From NCBI GenBank assembly GCA_003164825.1, contig PLUH01000332.1, forward strand, positions 1 through 6,096: 6,096 nucleotides of DNA, read 5' to 3'. The DNA comes from Hyphomicrobiales bacterium. GTDB lineage: Bacteria > Pseudomonadota > Alphaproteobacteria > Rhizobiales > Beijerinckiaceae. Numbering within the stretch: position 1 is the first letter of the stretch; the number at the start of each line of letters is the position of its first letter. Positions 1 through 5,716 of the stretch are shown piece by piece. The notes below the pieces were generated by a model, which worked only from the letters and a program-made list of their open reading frames with translations, did not search any database and had not been told where the DNA came from. The translations under genes and the position numbers were made by a program.

Positions 1-493
1 CGCCGGCCTCGCCGCCGCGATCCAGGCCCGTTCCGGCGCGCCGACCAAGGCCGCGGCCCCAGCCGCTTCGCCTGCGCCGCAGGCGGCCTCGAGCGCGCCG
101 GGCGAGCGGATCGAAATCGCGGTCTTGGGCGCGCATCTCTCGGGGCTGCCGCTCAATCGCGAGCTCGTCGACCTCGGCGCGGCGTTTTCGCGCGAAGTCG
201 AAACGGCGCCCGACTACCGTCTGTTCGCGCTGCCTGGCTCCGCTCCGGCCAAACCGGGACTGTTGCGGGTCGCTGAGGGCGCAGGCTCTGCGATCAAGGC
301 CGAGATCTGGACGCTCGACCGCGGCGGCTTCGGCGACTTTGTCGCCAGGATTCCGGCTCCGCTCGGGATCGGGACGATCCGGCTCAAGGACGGCGGATCG
401 GTGAAAGGATTTCTGGTTGAAGCCGAGGCGGTCAAGGTCGCGGAGGACGTTTCGCGCTTCGGCGGCTGGCGCGCCTATCTGGCCTCTCGCTGA
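1..493 (+). CDS. atzF: Allophanate hydrolase, C-terminal part (5' end outside window)
   Basis: The reading frame is open from base 2 to the TGA at 491-493, so this is the 3' end of a longer gene. The last ~125 residues match what I know of the C-terminal domain of AtzF/DUR1,2-type allophanate hydrolases: GAHLSGLPLN near the domain start, then TAPDYRLFALPG, KPGLLRV, IPAPLGIGTI, VKGFLVEA and a terminal GGWRAYL. The N-terminal amidase-signature domain, which hydrolyses allophanate, lies upstream and is not visible. In the family the C-terminal domain works on the product of the amidase step, giving overall 2 NH3 + 2 CO2 in the cytoplasm. About 25 residues before this domain are an Ala/Pro-rich linker. 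The TTG at 125 is an internal Leu codon, not a start. The gene converges on the creatininase-family gene with a 33-bp gap. The symbol is by family; it could be the hydrolase half of a fused urea amidolyase. Confidence 0.88.
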   Translation, partial: AGLAAAIQARSGAPTKAAAPAASPAPQAASSAPGERIEIAVLGAHLSGLPLNRELVDLGAAFSREVETAPDYRLFALPGSAPAKPGLLRVAEGAGSAIKAEIWTLDRGGFGDFVARIPAPLGIGTIRLKDGGSVKGFLVEAEAVKVAEDVSRFGGWRAYLASR

Positions 494-526
494 ATCGCAC
501 CGCCGGTGGACGTGGTCCGGAGACGG

Positions 527-1348
527 CTATGGACAGTGACTGTGCGCAAGCGGCCCGGGCTTCAGCCGCGCCAGATCGAACGCCAGCACATCTCGCAGCA
601 GATCCAGAAACGCGTCCGCCCCGTGGTCGGCGCAAGCTTCGCCCTTGTCCGCGGTGGCGTTCGCGGCGTCGCCGGCCGCGCCGAGCTCGTTGAGGTCGCT
701 CGACATCCAGCCGAAGCCGATCGGCTGGGTGACGCGAAGGTGGCGGAATTCCTTCTCGATCGCGATCGCCGAGCTGACGAAGTTCTGCGCTTCGCTCATC
801 CGCACGGTGTCAGGCTTGAAGGCGAGCATCAGCGAGGTCTCCACGTCGCCGGCGTGAATGCCGTGGGCGCGCTCGACCGCGGAAAACATGTCCGCCGGAT
901 ATCCCAGTCGCTGCCAGGCCGCATGGACCGCGAGCATCCGGTGGCGGATGCGCAACTCCCTGACCACCGCGTCGATGACCGGAACGTTTCCGCCATGCGA
1001 ATTCATGAAGATGAGCTTGCGGCATCCGGTGCGGGCGACGCTGTCGCCGATCTCGGTCCACGCGCGGGTTACCGTCTCCATCGAAAAGGTCAGCGTGCCG
1101 GGATATTCGGTGTGCTCGTTCGACTTGCCGATCGCCTGCACCGGCAGGATCAACACCGGCATGTCGTCGGGTATGCGGCCCGCCGCCCGTGCGAGGTAGC
1201 CCTCGTTGATGAACATGTCGACCCCGACCGGCAGGTGGGGCCCATGCTGCTCGATCGCGGCCACCGGCAGAACCGCGACGACCTTGCTCATGTCGGCGGC
1301 GGCAAAATCGCGCCAGCTCATCTCGGCCCAGAACTTGGTTGGCAACAT
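527..1348 (-). CDS. Creatininase-family metal-dependent amidohydrolase
   Basis: This cytoplasmic protein of 273 residues spans the usual length of the creatininase (creatinine amidohydrolase) family, which hydrolyses cyclic or linear amide bonds with two divalent metals. The metal motif AAIEQHGPHLPVGVD gives E33, H35 and D44; NSHGGN gives H118; HAGDVETS gives H165 and E170. The C-terminal part carries WMSSDLNELG and a KGEA helix, both common in the family. Pseudomonas creatininase, as I recall it, has NGHYEN where this has NSHGGN, so the second-metal Glu is missing and true creatininase activity is doubtful. Other members are the MftE peptidase and the archaeal ArfB deformylase. I chose the ATG at 1348 because GGAG (1358-1355) lies 6 nt upstream. 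A TTG at 1369 would add 7 residues and overlap the upstream stop as TTGA. It follows the RidA gene with a 17-nt gap, so the two are probably cotranscribed. The substrate is unknown. Confidence 0.9.
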   Translation of the reverse strand: MLPTKFWAEMSWRDFAAADMSKVVAVLPVAAIEQHGPHLPVGVDMFINEGYLARAAGRIPDDMPVLILPVQAIGKSNEHTEYPGTLTFSMETVTRAWTEIGDSVARTGCRKLIFMNSHGGNVPVIDAVVRELRIRHRMLAVHAAWQRLGYPADMFSAVERAHGIHAGDVETSLMLAFKPDTVRMSEAQNFVSSAIAIEKEFRHLRVTQPIGFGWMSSDLNELGAAGDAANATADKGEACADHGADAFLDLLRDVLAFDLARLKPGPLAHSHCP

Positions 1349-1365
1349 CCGGATCTCCAAAGCGT

Positions 1366-1752
1366 TCAAGGCGCACGCGCGGCGACGGCCTCGATCTCGA
1401 CCTTGAATTCGGGGCGGGCGAAACCCTGGACGACAATCAAAGTCGAAGCCGGGGGCGGATTGCCCACAAATTCGTCACGCACCTTCATGTAGCCGCCCAA
1501 ATATTGGGCCGAAGCGACATAGGCATTAAGGCGGACGAGGTCCCCGAGCGACATCGCCGCTTCGCCAAGCACCGCTTGAATGGCGCGAAAGCAAAGACGC
1601 GCTTGCGCTTCCACGTCGTCGGGAATGACGCCGTCGCGGCCAATTCCCAACTGGCCCGAACAGAAGACGGTCCGCGCGCCGGCTTCGACTTCCACGGCAT
1701 GGGCGTATTTTGCGAACGGGGGATGGATCGTGTCCGGGTTGAATCTGCGCAT
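1366..1752 (-). CDS. RidA/YjgF/YER057c-family protein
   Basis: This gene encodes 128 residues, the normal size for the family, whose members form trimers with active sites between subunits. RidA itself hydrolyses reactive enamine/imine intermediates to keto acids and ammonia; relatives in degradation operons have more specific roles. Visible family features are VFCSGQLGI (29-37), the helix EAQARLCFRAIQAVL, LVRLNAYVA and the C-terminal VEIEAVAA. In catalytic RidA an Arg sits in a P-A-R-S/T motif. Here the motif is PPPAST with Ser103, so the imine-deaminase Arg appears absent while the C-terminal Glu (E121) remains. This points to a non-RidA subfamily. The ATG at 1752 gives a normal N-terminus, but the only SD-like GGAG is about 12 nt upstream. 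The gene leads the minus-strand unit, is transcribed divergently from the substrate-binding protein gene, and precedes the creatininase-family gene. Confidence 0.9.
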   Translation of the reverse strand: MRRFNPDTIHPPFAKYAHAVEVEAGARTVFCSGQLGIGRDGVIPDDVEAQARLCFRAIQAVLGEAAMSLGDLVRLNAYVASAQYLGGYMKVRDEFVGNPPPASTLIVVQGFARPEFKVEIEAVAARAP

Positions 1753-1817
1753 CTTGCGTAAGGTCTCCAGCGGCCGGTCGCGGTTTGGGCGGCTGGCGCC
1801 CCAGCCTCAATGGCGCC

Positions 1818-1851
1818 TAAGTTGCACGTGTCGTTAGGTTGCACGTGTCGT
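1818..1851. repeat. 17-bp tandem direct repeat, candidate operator
   Basis: Two adjacent copies, TAAGTTGCACGTGTCGT (1818-1834) and TAGGTTGCACGTGTCGT (1835-1851), differ at one base. Each contains the palindrome CACGTG. GTTGCA of the second copy (1838-1843) pairs with TGCAAC at 1854-1859 as a perfect 6-bp inverted repeat with a 10-bp spacer. The cluster ends 18 bp before the start codon of the substrate-binding protein gene, a place where a regulator could control either divergent unit. No regulator gene is visible in the window, so its protein is unknown. Confidence 0.6.
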
Positions 1852-1867
1852 ATTGCAACTCGAGACC

Positions 1868-1871
1868 GGAG
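1868..1871 (+). promoter_or_regulatory. Ribosome binding site of the substrate-binding protein gene
   Basis: GGAG lies 6 nt before the ATG at 1878. It fixes that start, which also gives a complete signal peptide. Confidence 0.7.
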
Positions 1872-1877
1872 TGAACA

Positions 1878-2876
1878 ATGAAATTCCTTGGCGCTCGCCT
1901 AGCGGTTGGGCTCTGCCTGTCCGCGTCGTCCGCGTTCGCGGCCGACAAGGTCTCGTTCGGGACCAACTGGCTCGCCGAGGCCGAGCACGGCGGATATTAC
2001 CAGGCTGTCACCGACGGCACTTACGCCAAATACGGTCTCGACGTCGCGATCGTTCAGGGCGGCCCGCAGGCCAACAACGAGCTGCTGTTGGCCGCCGGAA
2101 GGCTCGACTTCTACATGGGCGGTAATCTTCTGCTCGCCTTCGACGCGGTCGCCCGCAACGTGCCGATCGTCGTCGTCGCCGCCCACTTCCAGAAGGACCC
2201 GCAGATGTTCATGTCGCATCCGGGAGAGGGCCTCGACAAGTGGGCCGACCTGCCGAACGCATCACAGACGATCATCGGCAAGGAAGGGCTGGTCACGTTC
2301 TATCAATGGATGGAGTCGGCTTATGGGTTCAAGGAAGAGAACGTCAGGCCCTACACATTCAATCCCGGGCCGTTCATCGCCGACCCGCACTCGATCCAGC
2401 AGGGCTACGTCACCTCGGAGCCGTTCGCAGTCGAGCGCGAGGGCCACTTCAAGCCGAACATCTTCCTGTTCGCCGACTACGGCTATAAGACCTACGCGAC
2501 CACCGTCGAAACGCGCGCCGACCTGATCGCCAGCAAACCGGACCTCGTTCAGCGGTTTGTCGACGCGTCAACGATCGGCTGGTACAATTATCTCTACGGC
2601 GACAATACGAAAGCGAATGCGCTGATCAAGAAAGACAATCCCGAAATGACGGACGAGCAGATCGCGTTCTCGATCGGCAAAATAAAGGAATATGGCCTCG
2701 TCGACTCCGGCGACACGCTCAAGCTCGGCGTCGGGGCGATGACCGACGAGCGGATCAAGGATTTCTTCGATTCGATGGTCAAGGCCGGCGTGGTCAAGCC
2801 GGATGTCGATTACAAGAAGGCTTACACGCTGCAATTCGTCGACAAGGGCGTCGGCCTCGACCTGCGTCCGAAGTGA
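1878..2876 (+). CDS. ABC transporter periplasmic substrate-binding protein, NMT1/THI5-like (ThiY/SsuA family)
   Basis: This 332-residue protein is a periplasmic receptor that would deliver a small organic solute to an ABC importer. The N-terminus is a Sec signal peptide: basic MKFLGAR, a hydrophobic core, and a likely cut after SSAFA (residue 21). The only nearby Cys (13) does not sit in a lipobox, so it should be soluble. The mature protein shows the NMT1/THI5 pattern: TNWLAEAEHGGYYQAV (29-44), YGLDVAIVQGGPQANNELLLAAGRLDFYMG (52-81) and VAAHFQKDPQMFMSH (100-114). Relatives bind thiamine pyrimidine precursors, riboflavin, sulfonates or other heterocycles. The NW...EHGGYY pattern is closest to the pyrimidine-type (ThiY-like) receptors, so a pyrimidine-like ligand is plausible but unproven. 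No permease or ATPase gene lies beside it here. It is the first gene of the plus-strand unit, 84 bp before the amidohydrolase. Confidence 0.9.
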   Translation: MKFLGARLAVGLCLSASSAFAADKVSFGTNWLAEAEHGGYYQAVTDGTYAKYGLDVAIVQGGPQANNELLLAAGRLDFYMGGNLLLAFDAVARNVPIVVVAAHFQKDPQMFMSHPGEGLDKWADLPNASQTIIGKEGLVTFYQWMESAYGFKEENVRPYTFNPGPFIADPHSIQQGYVTSEPFAVEREGHFKPNIFLFADYGYKTYATTVETRADLIASKPDLVQRFVDASTIGWYNYLYGDNTKANALIKKDNPEMTDEQIAFSIGKIKEYGLVDSGDTLKLGVGAMTDERIKDFFDSMVKAGVVKPDVDYKKAYTLQFVDKGVGLDLRPK

Positions 2877-2895
2877 GCGTAGGGGAAGTCCTCCC

Positions 2896-2964
2896 ATGAG
2901 CGCCGGCAGGAGACGCTTGCAGGCGCCCCGCCGGCGCGCCGGAGCGGAACCCGATCCGCGATGA
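2896..2964 (+). CDS. Possible 22-residue coupled mini-ORF (leader peptide)
   Basis: An ATG at 2896 is preceded by AGGGGA (2881-2886, 9 nt away). It opens a 22-codon frame encoding an Arg-rich peptide that begins MSAGRRRLQAPRRR. Its TGA (2962-2964) overlaps the start of the amidohydrolase gene as ATGA. The amidohydrolase ATG has no SD at a normal distance (the nearest GGAG is 16 nt upstream), so translation of this frame could deliver ribosomes to it. The frame is short and GC-rich DNA produces such frames by chance. No homology is recognised. Confidence 0.3.
   Translation: MSAGRRRLQAPRRRAGAEPDPR
2900..2937. repeat. 8-bp perfect inverted repeat in the intercistronic gap
   Basis: GCGCCGGC (2900-2907) and GCCGGCGC (2930-2937) are perfect reverse complements around a 22-nt loop. 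An alternative pairing GGCGC (2922-2926) with GCGCC (2936-2940) competes with it. There is no T-tract, so it is not a classical terminator. It may protect the 3' end of the binding-protein message, a common arrangement in transporter operons, or may be incidental in such GC-rich DNA. Confidence 0.4.
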
Positions 2965-4283
2965 CTGCTCCGTTCGTCTATCCCAGCGTCAAACGCTACG
3001 CGCTGAGGCAGGCGCGCGTGCTTGGCCGTTCGCTCCCGAAGCCCGAGGGGCCGCTCGATTTTGACGGCTTCGCCACCGTCGACATTCTCGTCGACGCGGG
3101 CGCAATCGCGAAGATCGCTCCGGCCGGAGCCGTCGACTTCGGCGACGTTCCGGAAGCCGCATTGTCGGGGCGGATCGTGCTGCCGCTGTTCGTCGACGCG
3201 CACACTCATATCGACAAGGGTCACATCTGGCGACGGAAACGCAATCCGGTAGGGGACTTCCCGAGCGCGCTCGCCGCCGCCATCGAAGACCGTTCGGCCA
3301 ACTGGACCGCAGCCGACGTCGCCGCACGGATGGAATTCAGCCTGCGCTCAGCCTACGCCTACGGGACGACGGCGCTGCGCACCCACATCGACAGCATCGG
3401 CGCCCAGACGCGCATCAGCTGGCCGGTTTTCGCCGAGGCGCGCGAGCGCTGGCGGGACAGGATCACGCTCCAGGCGGCGCCGATCTTCAGCGTCGATTTT
3501 GCCCTCGACCGATCGCACATGGCCGACATCGAGGCGATGCTCGACGCCCACGGAACCGGAATCCTCGGCGCGGTCACCTATATGGTCCCCCGCCTGCGCG
3601 AGGGCCTCAAGACCCTGTTCGAGCTCGCCGAGCGCAAAGGCTGGGAGCTCGACTTCCATGTCGACGAAAGCGCCGATCCGGCGGCGCGCTCGCTCAAGAT
3701 CGTCGCCGACATGGCGATCGAGCGCCGGTTTGCGCGCCGCATTCTGGTCGGCCACTGCTGCTCGCTCGTGCTGCAGGAGGACGACGAGCGGCAAAAGACG
3801 ATCGACGCCGTCGCCCGCGCGGGGATCAGCGTCGTCTCCTTGCCGATGTGCAACCTCTTCCTTCAGGATCGCCATCCCGGCCGCACCCCGCGCTGGCGCG
3901 GCGTCACCGCCCTGCACGAACTCAAGGCGGCCGGCGTCAACGTGATGATCGCCAGCGACAACACCCGCGACCCGTTCTATGCCTTTGGCGATCTCGACAT
4001 GATGGAGACCTGGCGTGAAGGTGTGCGGATCCTGCACCTCGATTATCCGTTCGCCGATTGGGCGCCGGCGGTCGCGGCCGCGCCGGCCCGGGCGATGGGA
4101 TTGGACCTCGGACAATTGCGCCCCGGCGGGCGCGCCGACATGATCCTCACCAGAGCGCGCGACTTTCCCGAGCTTCTCGCCCGTCCGCAATCGGATCGCA
4201 TCGTGGTCAGAAACGGCCAACCGTCGACCGCTGAGCCTCCCGACTATGCCGAGCTCGACGGCTTCAAGGGCCTCGCGCCATGA
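2961..4283 (+). CDS. Amidohydrolase-superfamily protein, cytosine deaminase (CodA)-like
   Basis: This 440-residue cytoplasmic metal-dependent hydrolase has the length and order of CodA-like deaminases. The metal site is complete: HTH (H81, H83) in DAHTHIDKGHIW, H233 and the proton-shuttle E236 in HVDES, H265 in VGHCC, and D333 in ASDNTRDPF. RTHIDS (140-144) and the C-terminal LRPGGRADMIL of the composite beta-sandwich also fit. CodA places substrate-binding Gln156 in a P-Q-E stretch, but the equivalent here (about 173-177) reads APIFS, and the residue after the metal Asp is Asn. So cytosine is unlikely to be the substrate. Members of this branch deaminate or hydrolyse various N-heterocycles and amides. 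The ATG at 2961 gives a sensible N-terminus but has a poor SD and overlaps the stop of a 22-codon frame. Its own stop overlaps the next gene by ATGA, so the two are translationally coupled. Confidence 0.9.
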   Translation: MTAPFVYPSVKRYALRQARVLGRSLPKPEGPLDFDGFATVDILVDAGAIAKIAPAGAVDFGDVPEAALSGRIVLPLFVDAHTHIDKGHIWRRKRNPVGDFPSALAAAIEDRSANWTAADVAARMEFSLRSAYAYGTTALRTHIDSIGAQTRISWPVFAEARERWRDRITLQAAPIFSVDFALDRSHMADIEAMLDAHGTGILGAVTYMVPRLREGLKTLFELAERKGWELDFHVDESADPAARSLKIVADMAIERRFARRILVGHCCSLVLQEDDERQKTIDAVARAGISVVSLPMCNLFLQDRHPGRTPRWRGVTALHELKAAGVNVMIASDNTRDPFYAFGDLDMMETWREGVRILHLDYPFADWAPAVAAAPARAMGLDLGQLRPGGRADMILTRARDFPELLARPQSDRIVVRNGQPSTAEPPDYAELDGFKGLAP

Positions 4284-5710
4284 GCCGTACCTACGACATC
4301 GCGGGCTTGAGAGCGCTCGTCGGTCCGGTCAAGTGGGAGGACAATCCCATTCTGGTCCGGCAGAAAAGCCGCGACTTCTACTGGTATTCGCCGGTGCTGA
4401 AGCGCGAGCTCGAGGCAGTGACCGCCGACGTCGTCGTAACGCCTACGAGCGAAGCGGAAGTCCGCGCCGTCCTTGCCGCCGCTTACCAGCTCGAGATTCC
4501 GGTCACCCCGCGCGGGGCCGGCACCGGCAACTACGGCCAGGCGATGCCGCTCATGGGCGGCGTGCTGCTCAACCTCGCAGAGATGAACAAGGTCAAGTCG
4601 ATTGAGCGGGGCCGCGTCGTCTGCGAGCCCGGCGCGCTGATCATCGACGTCGACAAAGCGGCGGAAGCGTCGGGGCAGGAACTCCGCATGCATCCCTCGA
4701 CCCGCGGGACCGCTTCGGTCGCCGGCTTCGTCGCCGGCGGTTCGGGCGGCGTGGGCTCGATCAACTGGGGCGGCTTACGCGATTTTGGCAACGTGCTGCG
4801 CCTTCGCCTCATGACGATGGAGGCAGCGCCGCGAGCGCTCGAGCTTACCGGGGAGGATCTGCACAAGGCAGTGCACGCCTATGGCACCAACGGAATCATC
4901 ACCGAGGTCGAGATGCCGCTGACGGCGCATTACGACTGGGCCGACGTCATCGTCGGCTTCGACTCTTTCGACGCCGCGGCGGCTTATGCGCTCGCGCTCG
5001 GCGAGCAGGACGGGATCCTGAAGAAGCTGATGACGGTCGTCGCCGGGCCGACGCCTCACGACTGCTTCCTGCGCCACCGCGCCCTCATCCCGCCCGGCGC
5101 GAGCGTCGTCATTCTGATGATCGCCCCGCACTCGCTCGACGCGTTTGAAGCTTTCACCCGACCCTACAGAGACGCGCGGATCCTGCTCGACTCGAGCCAT
5201 GCTGCGCCCGAGACGCTCGCCGGCCTGCCCCCCAACTACGAACTGACCTGGAACCACACGACGCTTCGCGCCTTACGCGTCGATCCACGCGTCACCTACC
5301 TGCAGGTCCGCTATCCGACCGATGGCGGGCTTAAGTTGATCAAGCGCATCCATGACCTTTATGGGCCCGAGGTCAGGGGACACCTCGAGCTCATCCGCTT
5401 CAACGGCCGGATCGCCTTCGCCGGGCTGCCGCTGGTCGTGTTCACCACCGAAGCGCGGCTCCAGGAGATCATCGCCGAGCACGAAGCGATGGGCGCGATG
5501 ATCTTCAATCCCCACCGTTACACCCTCGAGGAGGGCGGCATGAAGCAGACCGACGCGATCCAGCTCGCCTTCAAGCGCGAGACCGATCCCCGGGGCCTGC
5601 TCAATCCGGGCAAGATGATCGCTTGGGAGAACCCGGAATTTGATTTCGCGGCCGGCAAGAACTTCCTCTTTCCCGGCCTCGAGGCGCGCGCGCGCGCGGC
5701 GCAGGGCTGA
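4280..5710 (+). CDS. FAD-binding oxidoreductase (GlcD-like, PCMH-type FAD domain)
   Basis: This 476-residue flavoprotein belongs to the vanillyl-alcohol-oxidase/GlcD superfamily, which oxidises alcohols, hydroxy acids or amines. The FAD domain (about 45-215) shows VVVTPTSEAEVRAVL, the pyrophosphate loop PRGAGTGNYGQ (77-87), VVCEPGALI (113-121), HPSTRGTASVAGFVAGG (138-154) followed by GGVGSINWGG, and YGTNGIITEVEMPL (201-214). The C-terminal substrate domain ends with the typical RGLLNPGKM (438-446). No signal peptide or membrane segment is seen, so it is cytoplasmic. GlcD and D-lactate dehydrogenases share the fold, but nothing identifies the substrate. The ATG overlaps the amidohydrolase stop by 4 bp (ATGA), and the next gene begins 6 nt after its stop, so it sits in the middle of an operon. 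The natural reading is that it oxidises a product or precursor of the amidohydrolase. The tail contains a (CG)n-rich stretch encoding EARARAAQG. Confidence 0.9.
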   Translation: MSRTYDIAGLRALVGPVKWEDNPILVRQKSRDFYWYSPVLKRELEAVTADVVVTPTSEAEVRAVLAAAYQLEIPVTPRGAGTGNYGQAMPLMGGVLLNLAEMNKVKSIERGRVVCEPGALIIDVDKAAEASGQELRMHPSTRGTASVAGFVAGGSGGVGSINWGGLRDFGNVLRLRLMTMEAAPRALELTGEDLHKAVHAYGTNGIITEVEMPLTAHYDWADVIVGFDSFDAAAAYALALGEQDGILKKLMTVVAGPTPHDCFLRHRALIPPGASVVILMIAPHSLDAFEAFTRPYRDARILLDSSHAAPETLAGLPPNYELTWNHTTLRALRVDPRVTYLQVRYPTDGGLKLIKRIHDLYGPEVRGHLELIRFNGRIAFAGLPLVVFTTEARLQEIIAEHEAMGAMIFNPHRYTLEEGGMKQTDAIQLAFKRETDPRGLLNPGKMIAWENPEFDFAAGKNFLFPGLEARARAAQG

Positions 5711-5716
5711 GCGGAA

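Larger units (their letters stand above)
1753..1877. promoter_or_regulatory. Divergent intergenic region, probable shared promoter/operator zone
   Basis: This 125-bp spacer separates the two divergent units, so the promoters of both probably lie here. I see no convincing -35/-10 pair on either strand. It contains the repeat cluster annotated separately at 1818-1860, and a perfect 6-bp hairpin GGCTGG-CGCC-CCAGCC (1791-1806). That hairpin would lie in the 5' leader of the minus-strand transcript. It lacks a T-tract, so it is not an obvious terminator. The role is inferred from gene orientation. Confidence 0.55.

Noticed and set aside
494..526. Possible bidirectional terminator between the convergent genes
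   Set aside because: Only a 4-bp stem (CACC-GCC-GGTG) is visible, with no T-tract on either side.
1367..1369. TTG start for the creatininase-family gene, overlapping the RidA stop as TTGA
   Set aside because: The ATG at 1348 has GGAG at 6-nt spacing and begins nearer the conserved family region; TTG remains a possible alternative.
506..1492. Long plus-strand open frame (328 codons) opposite the creatininase and RidA genes
   Set aside because: It is antisense to two genes with clear family motifs, rich in Arg/His/Asp/Gly as expected of a shadow frame in GC-rich DNA, and shows no recognisable domain.
1822..1856. TTGCAC as a -35 box with a downstream -10 for the binding-protein gene
   Set aside because: No hexamer resembling TATAAT lies 16-18 bp downstream; the only TAT-like sequence is about 23 bp away.
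3348..4220. 290-codon minus-strand frame inside the amidohydrolase gene
   Set aside because: It is the antisense of a gene with a complete metal site, has shadow-frame composition and no recognisable motif.
5684..5699. Alternating CG run
   Set aside because: It encodes the Ala/Arg tail of the oxidoreductase and is explained by codon use; there is no sign of a functional repeat.
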